This document shows positions 15,627 through 24,036 of a DNA stretch of 28,129 nt, in pieces. Numbering within the stretch: position 1 is the stretch's first letter; every line of letters starts with the position of its first letter. The translations under genes were made by a program, and so were the position numbers. The DNA is from JBDNIO01 sp041688215 (GTDB lineage Bacteria > Pseudomonadota > Gammaproteobacteria > Nevskiales > Salinisphaeraceae): assembly GCA_041688215.1 (NCBI GenBank), contig JBDNIO010000031.1, positions 1 through 28,129 on the forward strand. The letters are read 5' to 3'. Under the pieces are notes generated by a model, which was not told the origin of the DNA, ran no database searches, and saw nothing but the letters and a program-made list of their open reading frames with translations.

Positions 15627-18446
15627 ATGTCTGATTCCGATACCGCCTTAGAAGAGAATATCGTCACCGTTTCCCGCCTTAGCAATTTTTGTGCAGGTTG
15701 GATACAAGCCAACCGCGAACGCCTGGACGCGCTTGAGTCCGACGGCCGCTTGTCGACAAAAGCGGATTGCGATGATATCCGTGCCGCCGTCAACGATGCC
15801 TGCAACCCCGCCCAAGGCGTTGATGAACTCATGGCACCACTGCGACAGGTGCGCAACGAACGCATGTTCATCATCGCCTGGCGCGATTTGCTGGGCCAGG
15901 CTGACCTGGCCGAAACCCTGGCCGCCTTGTCTGAACTCGCCGATGCCTGCATCGAAACCGCGCTGCGCTGCGCCGAAAACGAAGTAATGGATCGCTACGG
16001 CCATGTGCGCAATGACGCGGGCGATATTCAGCGTTTAGTTGTAATAGGAATGGGCAAGCTCGGCGGCCGCGAGTTGAATTTTTCATCCGACATAGATCTG
16101 ATATTTGCCTATGGCGAAAACGGTGAAACCGATGGTGCAAAATCCATCGAAGCGCAGGAATTTTACAAGCGCCAGATTCAGCAAGTCGTGCGACTGCTTA
16201 ATGAGGCGACCGAAGACGGATTTGTTTACCGGGTCGATACCCGTTTGCGGCCCTTTGGTGATGCCGGTGCCATGGCTGCGAGTCTGGCTGCCATGGAAGG
16301 CTATTATCAGAATCATGGACGCGAGTGGGAGCGGTACGCCTGGATCAAGGCGCGCCCGGTGGCCGGAGACATCCAGGGCGGGCAAAAATTAATAAAATTA
16401 TTGCGCCCCTTTGTTTATCGCCGTTATCTGGATTTTTCTGCGTTCGAGTCCATCCGCGAAATGAAAGCCATGATCGACAAACAGGTCGAACAGCGTGGGG
16501 TGGAGCACAACATCAAGATCGGGCGCGGCGGCATCCGCGAAGTTGAGTTTATCGCCCAGGCTTTTCAGTTAATTCGCGGCGGTCACGAGCCCGAACTGCA
16601 GGACAATCGTTTGCTGCCCGTGCTGGAGAAATTACAGCAGGAGGGGCATATGCCCCCGCACGCGGTGCGCGATTTGCACGCCGCCTACGAATTCCTGCGT
16701 CGTCTGGAAAACCGTCTGCAAATGTGGGACGACCGGCAAACGCATACCTTGCCCGAAACCGATGAACAGTGGCAGGCGTTGGCCAAAGCGATGGCCACGG
16801 CGATAGAGGGCGCCGATTCGGATAGCCTGAAGACAGAAATCGAGGCACACCGCGAGCGTGTGCATCAGCAATTCCAGCAGGTTTTTTCCGTACCCCAGGT
16901 GGGCGACGAAGCCGGCGATAAAGCACAGGCCTTGCGCGCCGCCTGGCTGGATGAAGACCAGGACGAGGCGGGCGTCGCAGCAATTACGCAGGAAGGATTT
17001 ACGCAACCCGACGCCGCCTGGAAAGCACTGCAGGAACTGCGTAACAGCGGCCAGTATCGCAGCCTGAGTGATCGCGGGCGCCGCCGGCTGGGCGAGTTGA
17101 TTCCGTTGCTGATCCAGGCCACCGGCATCACCGATGACCCGGATACCGCACTAAAGCGTGTGCTCAGCGTGCTGGAAGGCATCATCGGGCGCACCACCTA
17201 TATTGCGCTGCTGGTGGAAAACCCCACGGCGTTGTCACGCTTTGTCAGCCTGTGCGCGGCCAGCTCCTGGATTAGCCGCCAGATACAGCATCAGCCGGTG
17301 TTGCTGGATAGCTTGCTGGACCCGAGATTGTTGTACAAACCGCCGCGCGGACAGGCGCTGGTTGAGGAGTTGGAGCGGATACTGGCGCCCATTCCAGCCG
17401 ATGACCTGGAACACCGTATGGACAGCCTGCGGCGTTTTCGTCACGAGCAAATGCTACGTATAGCCGCCGCCGATGTGAGCAATAGCATGCCGTTGATGGT
17501 GGTTAGCGATCACTTGACCGAACTGGCGGAGGTGATTCTGCGCGAGGCCCTGTCGGAGGCATGGGATCAACTTACCGAGCGTTATGGTAAACCCACCTGT
17601 GCGGATGGTAGCGTGGCGGATTTCATCATCGTGGGTTACGGCAAAATGGGCGGCCTGGAACTGGGCTATGGCTCCGATCTGGATGTGGTGTTTTTGCACA
17701 ATGGCAAGTCCGACGCCAATACCGACGGTGAGCGCGCTCTGAGCCATCACGCCTTCTTCCTGCGCCTGGCACAGCGGGTTATTCATATACTGGCTACGCA
17801 AACCGGCGGCGGGCGCGCCTACGAAATCGATACCCGCTTACGCCCCAGCGGCAAGTCCGGGTTGCTGGTAACCAGCTTGTCGGCATTTCGTTCCTATCAG
17901 CAGGAAAAAGCCTGGACCTGGGAGCATCAGGCGCTGGTGCGCGCACGCGCCGTGGCCGGCGATGAGGCGCTGAGCGAGCAGTTCAAACAGACTCGCAACG
18001 AAATTCTCGCGCAGCCACGGGACGCGAGCGAATTGGCCGGCAAAGTCGTTAAAATGCGCCAGAAAATGCGCGCACATCTAGATGGCTCCGACCCCGAGCA
18101 ACTCGATGTAAAACAAATGCCCGGCGGGTTGATTGATATTGAATTTTTCGCGCAATATTCCTGCCTGCTGCACGCGCCGCAGTGTTCGGAATTGCTTATT
18201 TTTACCGATACAATTCGCATCCTGGAAACCCTGGAGTCCGCACAGTTGCTAGACTTGCAAACCACGCAGGCTTTAACCGGCGCTTACCGCGAATACCGCC
18301 GGCGCGTGCATCGTGCGGCGTTGCAGGAGCAGCGTGCGAGTATTGGCAGTGACGAGTTACAGGACACGCGTGATGCCGTTAGCCGCGTGTGGGAAAACAC
18401 CTTTGGCAGCGACCTGGTTCAACACAGCCAGCCCCCATCCGATTAA
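15627..18446 (+). CDS. glnE: Bifunctional glutamine synthetase adenylyltransferase / deadenylylase
   Basis: 939 aa, close to the E. coli length of 946. It adenylylates and deadenylylates glutamine synthetase in response to PII and glutamine. Two nucleotidyltransferase domains are visible: the N-terminal one with GMGKLGGRELNFSSDIDLIF (from residue 141; metal ligands Asp155/Asp157) and the C-terminal one with GYGKMGGLELGYGSDLDVVF (from residue 670; Asp684/Asp686). DTRLRPFGDAGAMA and DTRLRPSGKSGLLV follow each. All key residues are present. It sits in the same direction within the glycan and LPS run, six bases after the GT2 gene and nine before the next. A weak Shine-Dalgarno (AACAG) precedes the ATG. 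Confidence 0.97.
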   Translation: MSDSDTALEENIVTVSRLSNFCAGWIQANRERLDALESDGRLSTKADCDDIRAAVNDACNPAQGVDELMAPLRQVRNERMFIIAWRDLLGQADLAETLAALSELADACIETALRCAENEVMDRYGHVRNDAGDIQRLVVIGMGKLGGRELNFSSDIDLIFAYGENGETDGAKSIEAQEFYKRQIQQVVRLLNEATEDGFVYRVDTRLRPFGDAGAMAASLAAMEGYYQNHGREWERYAWIKARPVAGDIQGGQKLIKLLRPFVYRRYLDFSAFESIREMKAMIDKQVEQRGVEHNIKIGRGGIREVEFIAQAFQLIRGGHEPELQDNRLLPVLEKLQQEGHMPPHAVRDLHAAYEFLRRLENRLQMWDDRQTHTLPETDEQWQALAKAMATAIEGADSDSLKTEIEAHRERVHQQFQQVFSVPQVGDEAGDKAQALRAAWLDEDQDEAGVAAITQEGFTQPDAAWKALQELRNSGQYRSLSDRGRRRLGELIPLLIQATGITDDPDTALKRVLSVLEGIIGRTTYIALLVENPTALSRFVSLCAASSWISRQIQHQPVLLDSLLDPRLLYKPPRGQALVEELERILAPIPADDLEHRMDSLRRFRHEQMLRIAAADVSNSMPLMVVSDHLTELAEVILREALSEAWDQLTERYGKPTCADGSVADFIIVGYGKMGGLELGYGSDLDVVFLHNGKSDANTDGERALSHHAFFLRLAQRVIHILATQTGGGRAYEIDTRLRPSGKSGLLVTSLSAFRSYQQEKAWTWEHQALVRARAVAGDEALSEQFKQTRNEILAQPRDASELAGKVVKMRQKMRAHLDGSDPEQLDVKQMPGGLIDIEFFAQYSCLLHAPQCSELLIFTDTIRILETLESAQLLDLQTTQALTGAYREYRRRVHRAALQEQRASIGSDELQDTRDAVSRVWENTFGSDLVQHSQPPSD

Positions 18447-18455
18447 AATAGCGCC

Positions 18456-19142
18456 ATGAATATCAAACAGCATATTGTGTATTGGGGCATTCCCACCGTC
18501 GTAGTGTCGTCGTTGATCGCGATGTATTTTTCCGGCAACGACACCTTGATGTGGAATATGGCCCCCGAGGTTAATCGCGAACTGGGCCTGCTGGAGTCGC
18601 TGCAACACCTGCTGTTGCTGGTTATGGCCATTGTGTTTGCCCGCGCGGCGTGGCGGTCGCAAATCAGTCTCGAGCGGGCACTGTTCACCGTAGTCAGCCT
18701 GGGTATGGTGTTCGTGTTGCTGGAAGAGCTTAATTATTTCACCCATTACTGGTGGGCGATAAACGGCTGGTATTTCGCCACCATGCCCGGCGTTAACGTA
18801 TATAGCAAAGGCGATGTAAGCGATAACTTCAAAGATGCCGGCGATATTTTCCTGGTGACATTTTTCGTGCTTTTTCCGCTCGTCGCTGCGCGTATCAACA
18901 ACGCCTGGGTAAAGTATCTGCACCCCAGCCGCATGTTCATTCTGGCGATAATTATCGCGGTGCTTACCTCGCGCATGGCGCATTTTCTGGACGAAAACTA
19001 TGCGCCGCAAAATAATTATTTCACCGACTCCATGGGCGAGTATCGTGAGCTGTTCGTCTACTGGATATGGCTCACTTACAGTTGGGTGTTAACGCATTAC
19101 CGGCAGTGGCCGTTGGCGCAAGATAAGCAGAGTGGGGACTAG
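18456..19142 (+). CDS. Unknown six-TM integral membrane protein
   Basis: 228 aa, family not recognised. Hydrophobic segments at about residues 8-24, 44-63, 72-90, 129-147, 160-176 and 198-215 suggest six membrane spans. Conserved-looking polar features lie at membrane edges: LLEELNYF with two adjacent Glu after span 3, DNFKDAGD before span 4, and SRMAHFLDENY after span 5. The protein ends in a short charged tail. It starts nine bases after glnE and ends three bases before the second MITE-like element. Nearby genes act on LPS, but I cannot infer a function from that. Confidence 0.75.
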   Translation: MNIKQHIVYWGIPTVVVSSLIAMYFSGNDTLMWNMAPEVNRELGLLESLQHLLLLVMAIVFARAAWRSQISLERALFTVVSLGMVFVLLEELNYFTHYWWAINGWYFATMPGVNVYSKGDVSDNFKDAGDIFLVTFFVLFPLVAARINNAWVKYLHPSRMFILAIIIAVLTSRMAHFLDENYAPQNNYFTDSMGEYRELFVYWIWLTYSWVLTHYRQWPLAQDKQSGD

Positions 19143-19145
19143 GTC

Positions 19146-19330
19146 GTGTCCCTTAACAAAAGTTTGCCGTATGATTTCGGCGCTTTTTCGCGCCATCCGG
19201 CGTTGCCCTCTGTTAATTTGGGGCTCGCCATAGCTACGGCTATGACTCGTCGCCGCGTGCGAGCTGAGCGCAGCGAACTGCCACAAAAAATCACTCGAAC
19301 TTTATTTAACGAACTTCTGTTAAGGGACAC
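19146..19330. mobile_element. MITE-like element with 19-bp terminal inverted repeats, between a membrane-protein gene and hldD
   Basis: GTGTCCCTTAACAAAAGTT (19146-19164) is the reverse complement of AACTTCTGTTAAGGGACAC (19312-19330) with one mismatch. The 185-bp element fills nearly the whole 194-bp intergenic gap. It holds a small perfect hairpin, CATAGC-TACG-GCTATG (19229-19244), and a 20-nt motif (19259-19278) shared with the first element. No transposase is encoded. No clear target duplication is visible. The inverted-repeat sequence differs from the first element, so the mobilising transposase is probably different. Confidence 0.7.
19322..19327 (+). promoter_or_regulatory. Likely hldD Shine-Dalgarno inside the MITE terminal repeat
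   Basis: AAGGGA (19322-19327) is part of the right terminal inverted repeat and ends nine bases before the hldD ATG at 19337, a good ribosome-binding distance. The other purine tract, GGAG at 19332-19335, is only one base from the ATG and too close. The element has therefore probably supplied or replaced the translation signal. Confidence 0.45.
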
Positions 19331-19336
19331 TGGAGC

Positions 19337-20284
19337 ATGATCATAGTAACCGGCGGCGCAGGTTTTATCGGCAGCAATCTGGTCGAAGGCCTGAACGCAA
19401 GCGGAGAACGCGACATCCTGGTGGTGGATGACTTGGTTAACGGCGAAAAATGCCGCAACTTGGCCGATCTGGATTTCAGCGACTACATGGAGTTCGACGA
19501 TTTCGGCGAAGCCGTGCAAGCCGGGCGCGATTTTGGCGAGGTCACCGCCGTATTCCATCAGGGCGCCTGCTCGGATACCACCGAGTGGGACGGCCGCTAC
19601 ATGATGGCGAATAACTACAGCTACTCGAAACACTTGTTTGACTACTGCGCAGCGCGTGAAATTCCTTTCATTTACGCCTCTTCTGCCTCGGTATACGGCG
19701 CGGGCGCCGATTTTTACGAAGTGCGCGCCAACGAGCACCCGCTGAACATGTACGCGTTTTCCAAATTCGCGTTTGACCAGCATGTGCGCGCGCGGAGTAA
19801 AAACGTGCATAGCCAGGTCGCCGGCCTGCGTTATTTCAACGTCTACGGCCCGCGCGAGCAGCACAAGGGCAAGATGGCCAGCGTCGCTTATCATTTTAAT
19901 AATCAGCTACTTGCCGACGGCGAATGCCGTCTGTTTGAAGGCTCGGATGGTTACGGCAACGGCGAACAGCGGCGTGATTTCATCTACGTTGCCGATGTCG
20001 TCGCCGTTAATCTGTGGCTGCTGAATAACCCGCAGGTCAGCGGCGTGTTCAATTGCGGTACAGGCGCGAGCCAAACCTTCAACGATGTCGCCGAAGCCGC
20101 GCTGAACTGGCATGGCAAGGGCGAAAAACGTTACATCCCATTCCCCGGCGAACTGGCCGGCCGTTACCAGAGTTTTACCGAAGCCGACATGCGCGCCCTG
20201 CGCGAAGCCGGCTTTGAGGCACCGTTCGCGCCGGTAGAAAAAGGCGTGCCGCACTATCTGGATTGGCTAGCAGGCCAGGCTTAG
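19337..20284 (+). CDS. hldD: ADP-L-glycero-D-manno-heptose 6-epimerase
   Basis: 315 aa, near the E. coli length of 310. It epimerises ADP-D-glycero-heptose to the L,D form used for LPS inner core. Seen: IIVTGGAGFIGSNLVEGLN (NADP-binding loop), HQGACSDTTEWDG, YASSASVYG, the catalytic Tyr139-xxx-Lys143 in YAFSKFAFDQH, and LRYFNVYGPREQHKGKMASV, which is specific to HldD among SDR enzymes. Works downstream of HldE (24037-25476) and upstream of WaaF, the next gene. Its upstream region is a MITE-like insertion. Confidence 0.96.
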   Translation: MIIVTGGAGFIGSNLVEGLNASGERDILVVDDLVNGEKCRNLADLDFSDYMEFDDFGEAVQAGRDFGEVTAVFHQGACSDTTEWDGRYMMANNYSYSKHLFDYCAAREIPFIYASSASVYGAGADFYEVRANEHPLNMYAFSKFAFDQHVRARSKNVHSQVAGLRYFNVYGPREQHKGKMASVAYHFNNQLLADGECRLFEGSDGYGNGEQRRDFIYVADVVAVNLWLLNNPQVSGVFNCGTGASQTFNDVAEAALNWHGKGEKRYIPFPGELAGRYQSFTEADMRALREAGFEAPFAPVEKGVPHYLDWLAGQA

Positions 20285-20296
20285 CCTGGGCATAGC

Positions 20297-21298
20297 GTGA
20301 GCGAACGAATACTCATCGCTGGGCCCGCCTGGGTCGGCGATATGGTGATGACGCAAAGCCTGTGCATTGCGCTCGCCGAGCAAAATCCAGACGCGCAAAT
20401 CGATATCCTTGCACCCGCCTGGTCTATCCCTATTATCGAACGCATGCCGCAGGTACGACGCGGCGTGGAATTACCCACCGGCCACGGCGAACTCGGGTGG
20501 GGCAAACGCCGTGCGGTTGGGTACAGTTTGCGCAACGCCGGCTATACGCAAGCCATCGTGTTACCGCGCTCGGCCAAGGCCGCACTGGTGCCGTGGTTTG
20601 CGAAAATCCCCGTGCGCACCGGCTATCGCGGAGAACTGCGTTTTGGCCTGATCAACGACGTGCGCGCGCTGGATAAAGCCATCCTCACGCAAACCGTGCA
20701 GCGCTTTGTTGCCCTGGGGTTACCAGGAGATGCGAAACGGCCGCCGGAGATTGAATATCCGCGTTTGCGTGTCGATTCCGAAAATCAGACCCGCGTGCTG
20801 CATAAATTTGGCCTGTCCGGCAAAGATCGCCTGATCGCTCTCATGCCCGGCGCCGAATACGGCCCCGCCAAGCGCTGGCCGACGAATCATTTCGCCATGT
20901 TGGCCAAACGCCTGGGCGAGCAGGGCGCGCGCGTGCTGGTTTTCGGTTCGGGCAAGGAGCGCGCGTTGGGCGATGAAATCAAGCGTTGCGCGCCTGAAAC
21001 CACGCTTAACTTGTGCGGCGAAACAGAATTGGTCGATGTGGTTGATTTACTGTCTGTTTGCGAGGCCGCAGTCAGCAACGATTCCGGTTTAATGCACGTT
21101 GCGGCGGCGGTAAACACGCGGCTGGTGGCAATCTACGGCTCGTCCACACCGGCCTATACGCCGCCGCTGACCGACAACGTAACAATCCTGAAGCGCGATG
21201 TTGCCTGCAGCCCCTGTTTCGAGCGCGAATGCCCGCTTGGGCACACGCTATGCCTGCTGCAAATCACCGTAAACGACGTTCTCAAGGCGTTGAACTAG
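20297..21298 (+). CDS. waaF: LPS heptosyltransferase II
   Basis: 333 aa GT9 enzyme adding the second L,D-heptose to the LPS inner core at the cytoplasmic face of the inner membrane. Seen: ILIAGPAWVGDMVMTQSL at the N-terminus, LMPGAEYGPAKRWP, and SNDSGLMHVAAAVNTRLVAIYGSSTP, followed by CSPCFERECPLGH, all characteristic of WaaF. It starts at GTG 20297, 12 bases after hldD, without a strong Shine-Dalgarno. WaaC, which adds the first heptose, is not in the window. Confidence 0.95.
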   Translation: MSERILIAGPAWVGDMVMTQSLCIALAEQNPDAQIDILAPAWSIPIIERMPQVRRGVELPTGHGELGWGKRRAVGYSLRNAGYTQAIVLPRSAKAALVPWFAKIPVRTGYRGELRFGLINDVRALDKAILTQTVQRFVALGLPGDAKRPPEIEYPRLRVDSENQTRVLHKFGLSGKDRLIALMPGAEYGPAKRWPTNHFAMLAKRLGEQGARVLVFGSGKERALGDEIKRCAPETTLNLCGETELVDVVDLLSVCEAAVSNDSGLMHVAAAVNTRLVAIYGSSTPAYTPPLTDNVTILKRDVACSPCFERECPLGHTLCLLQITVNDVLKALN

Positions 21299-21375
21299 CG
21301 TAAACGCTGGCAGAAAAGGGTGCGGCTGTGGTCAAATAGAGCCCTTTCAACGCAAGAAAATCAACGGAGAAGGCA

Positions 21376-22299
21376 ATGGCTTCGATGGCGGACCGCGACG
21401 GTCACATCTGGCTCGACGGCGAATTAATTCCCTGGCGCGAAGCCAAGGTGCATGTACTAACCCATACCCTGCACTATGGCATGGGCGTGTTCGAGGGCGT
21501 GCGCGCCTATGAAACCGAGAAAGGCACCGCCATCTTCCGGCTGGCCGAGCACACCGAACGCCTTTTTCGTTCGGCCAAGATTCTGAATATACCCATGCCG
21601 TTTGATCGCGAAACCCTGAACGAAGCGCAACGCCTGGTTGTGCGCGAAAACGGCCTTAAATCTGCCTACCTGCGCCCCATGTGTTTTTACGGCTCAGAGG
21701 GCATGGGTCTGCACGCCCACGGTTTGCAAGTCCACGTTATGGTCGCGGCCTGGACCTGGGGCAGCTATCTGGGCGCAGACAATATGGTCAACGGCATACG
21801 CGTCAAGACATCTTCCTATTCGCGCCATCACGTCAACAGCGCCATGTGCAAGGCCAAGGCCAACGGGCATTACTTCAATTCCATGATGGCCTTGAATGAG
21901 GCCAGCGCCGATGGTTACGACGAAGCCCTGATGCTGGATAACGAGGGACTGGTCGCCGAGGGCAGCGGCGAAAATATATTTCTGGTACGCGACGGCGAAT
22001 TGCTAACCCCGGACCTGACCTGCGCGCTCGACGGCATCACCCGCCGTACCATCATGACCTACGCCCAGGAAATGGGCATACCGTGTCGTGAGAAACGCAT
22101 TACGCGGGATGAAGTCTACGTAGCTGATGAAGCCTTCTTTACCGGCACCGCGGCGGAAGTCATGCCCATTCGCGAACTGGACCGCCGCGCAATCGGCAAC
22201 GGCAAACGCGGCCCCATTACCGAGGCTTTGCAACAGCGTTATTTCGATCAGGTTCTGGGCCGGCGCGATGACCATCCAGAGTGGTTGACGCTAGTTTAA
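21376..22299 (+). CDS. ilvE: Branched-chain amino acid aminotransferase (class IV, PLP)
   Basis: 307 aa, same length class as E. coli IlvE (309). It transaminates the 2-oxo acids of valine, leucine and isoleucine. Seen: WLDGELIPWREAKVHVLTHT, HYGMGVFEGVRAY, RPMCFYGSEGMG, the probable PLP lysine Lys161 in KANGHYFNSM, GYDEALMLDNEGLVAEGSG and FFTGTAAEVMPIRELD. ATG 21376 has GGAGAAGG just upstream; an alternative ATG lies three codons in. ilvE beside waaF is a known arrangement in pseudomonads, so the placement among LPS genes is not unusual. Confidence 0.95.
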   Translation: MASMADRDGHIWLDGELIPWREAKVHVLTHTLHYGMGVFEGVRAYETEKGTAIFRLAEHTERLFRSAKILNIPMPFDRETLNEAQRLVVRENGLKSAYLRPMCFYGSEGMGLHAHGLQVHVMVAAWTWGSYLGADNMVNGIRVKTSSYSRHHVNSAMCKAKANGHYFNSMMALNEASADGYDEALMLDNEGLVAEGSGENIFLVRDGELLTPDLTCALDGITRRTIMTYAQEMGIPCREKRITRDEVYVADEAFFTGTAAEVMPIRELDRRAIGNGKRGPITEALQQRYFDQVLGRRDDHPEWLTLV

Positions 22300-22302
22300 G
22301 TA

Positions 22303-23031
22303 ATGCAACCCGCGCTGCATCACCAGGACCAGCACTTTTATATCTATGACCCGGCCCGGATTCGGAAAATTGAGTCCGGGCTTTTCCGGCCCGAATGGTG
22401 GGCGCGCCAGGACAAACTGGTCGGCCAGGCCCAAGGCCGCGGCGCGGTAGCATTTATCGATGCCGGCGAACACGGCTGGGTGCTGCGCCATTACCGCCGC
22501 GGCGGCTTGATCGCCAAGTTCATCACCGATCATTACCTGTGGCTGGGTGTGGAGAAAACCCGGGCTTTTCGGGAATGGCGACTACTCGCCGAGCTGCGCG
22601 AACGCGGCTTGCCCGTCCCGCATCCTGTGGCTGCGCAGGTGCAACGTGCCGGATTAAGTTACACAGCCGACCTGATTACCGCGCGAATTCCCGACGCACA
22701 AACCCTGGCTGAGCTACTGCAAAAGCAACGGCTGGCGGCGTCGCAATGGCAGGCGCTGGGTGCATTGCTTGCACGTTTTCACAATGCCGGTATTTATCAT
22801 CACGATCTGAATGCGCACAACATAATGTGCGACGCAGGTGGCCAGTTTTATCTGATAGATTTCGACAAGGGATGTCTGCGCGCGCCGGGCGCCTGGCAAA
22901 AAGCCAACTGTGAGCGGTTGCTGCGATCTCTGCGTAAACTGGACGTGGCCGAGCCCGGTTTTCACTTCACGCAATCCGATTGGCAGGCCTTGCAGGGCGG
23001 CTATTTAGCCGGGTCAGGGGACTCTTCGTAG
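22303..23031 (+). CDS. kdkA: 3-deoxy-D-manno-octulosonic acid (Kdo) kinase
   Basis: 242 aa kinase-fold protein that phosphorylates Kdo on lipid A in the inner core. Seen: WVLRHYRRGGLIAKFITDHYLW (ATP-lysine region), the catalytic loop YHHDLNAHNIM (Asp168) and the metal motif IDFDKG (Asp186/Asp188). RRGG and the short size separate it from WaaP and protein kinases. It begins three bases after ilvE, so it is likely co-transcribed. Its 3' end overlaps the convergent lpxL-like gene by 31 bp. Confidence 0.9.
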   Translation: MQPALHHQDQHFYIYDPARIRKIESGLFRPEWWARQDKLVGQAQGRGAVAFIDAGEHGWVLRHYRRGGLIAKFITDHYLWLGVEKTRAFREWRLLAELRERGLPVPHPVAAQVQRAGLSYTADLITARIPDAQTLAELLQKQRLAASQWQALGALLARFHNAGIYHHDLNAHNIMCDAGGQFYLIDFDKGCLRAPGAWQKANCERLLRSLRKLDVAEPGFHFTQSDWQALQGGYLAGSGDSS

Positions 23032-23939
23032 GGATCAACGTCCTTCAATTGAAAGCGCTTGTGCAGCCAGAAATATTGTTCTGGTGCGGTGCGCGCTACG
23101 TCCTCGATTATTTTATTGATGCGCTGTGCGTCAGCGGCATCATCGCCGCTGGGGAAATCCTCCAGCGCGGGATGCACGATCAGCTTGTAACCTGAGTTAT
23201 CCGGCTTGCGGATAGTGAAAAAGGGCACCACCAGCGCCTTACCCATGTTCGCCAGTCTCGCGGTCGCAACGTGGGTACGCGCCATGTGCCCGAAGAAGGG
23301 CACCATAACTCCGGCCTGTTCACTGGCGCGCTGGTCTGCTGCATACCACACCGCGCGTTTATTACGCAGTGCCCGCACCAGTGTCTTTACCTGGTCCTGG
23401 CGTATGCTGGCCTCGCCAATATGGTGCTCGCGCCGGCGTTGCATTACGTAATCGAGTACCGGATCGTGCGGCGGTTTGTACATGCCGTTGGTAAAAACCC
23501 CGAGCCGGTCAAGATGCAGCTTCGCCATGCGCGCGCCCAGTTCCAGCGACGTAAAATGCGCGGTCAGCAAGATGAAACCCTGGCCCGAGCCCGCAGCGTG
23601 CTGCAGATGTTCCAGGCCTTCGAGCCGGCAAAGACCTTCAACCTTCGCGGTGGGCCCCCACCAGCACAGCATCGCCTCTACCGCGCCCATGCCCACGGAA
23701 CGAAAATGCGCACGCAGTAGGGCCTGATGTTGCTCCGCAGTGTATTCAGGGAAACACATTTGCAGATTGGTCGCCGCCACGCGGCGACGGCTGGGGACCA
23801 CATGGTAGGCAATATTGCCCAGCCCCCGCCCAATCGCCATCTGCAGGCGAAACGGTAAAATACCGATCAGCCAGCCCAGGCCCATACCGAGCCAGCTAAG
23901 CCAATGACGTGGATGCCAGAGATTGGTTTTTTTAGTCAT
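23001..23939 (-). CDS. Lipid A biosynthesis lauroyl-type acyltransferase (LpxL/HtrB family)
   Basis: 312 aa inner-membrane acyltransferase of lipid A late acylation. Seen: N-terminal LWHPRHWLSWLGMGLGWLIG with one membrane segment (about residues 8-30), the catalytic H-x4-E motif HFTSLE (His128, Glu133), AVWYAADQ, then VPFFGHMARTHVATARLA. WLHKRFQLKD near the end is also typical. Start: ATG at 23939 gives MTKKTNLWHP, fitting the family; a GTG at 23951 would add four residues. It is the only - strand gene in the window and diverges from hldE, with about 97 bp between starts. LpxL versus LpxM/LpxP substrate choice cannot be read. Confidence 0.9.
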   Translation of the reverse strand: MTKKTNLWHPRHWLSWLGMGLGWLIGILPFRLQMAIGRGLGNIAYHVVPSRRRVAATNLQMCFPEYTAEQHQALLRAHFRSVGMGAVEAMLCWWGPTAKVEGLCRLEGLEHLQHAAGSGQGFILLTAHFTSLELGARMAKLHLDRLGVFTNGMYKPPHDPVLDYVMQRRREHHIGEASIRQDQVKTLVRALRNKRAVWYAADQRASEQAGVMVPFFGHMARTHVATARLANMGKALVVPFFTIRKPDNSGYKLIVHPALEDFPSGDDAADAQRINKIIEDVARTAPEQYFWLHKRFQLKDVDPYEESPDPAK

Positions 23940-24036
23940 AGAAGGGCGCACTATAAACCAGAGACCGGCAAGCAGGCCCTACACTTACACCCGCGCCGTA
24001 CGTATGATGCATGAATTCTAAAAGTAAAGAATTTAA

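Noticed and set aside
19146..19340. 64-codon + strand frame starting within the MITE
   Set aside because: It consists of the element's inverted repeats and hairpins and starts at the repeat itself; no protein family is visible.
19139..19894. 251-codon - strand open frame over hldD and the second MITE
   Set aside because: hldD is unmistakable on the + strand; the antisense product has no family features.
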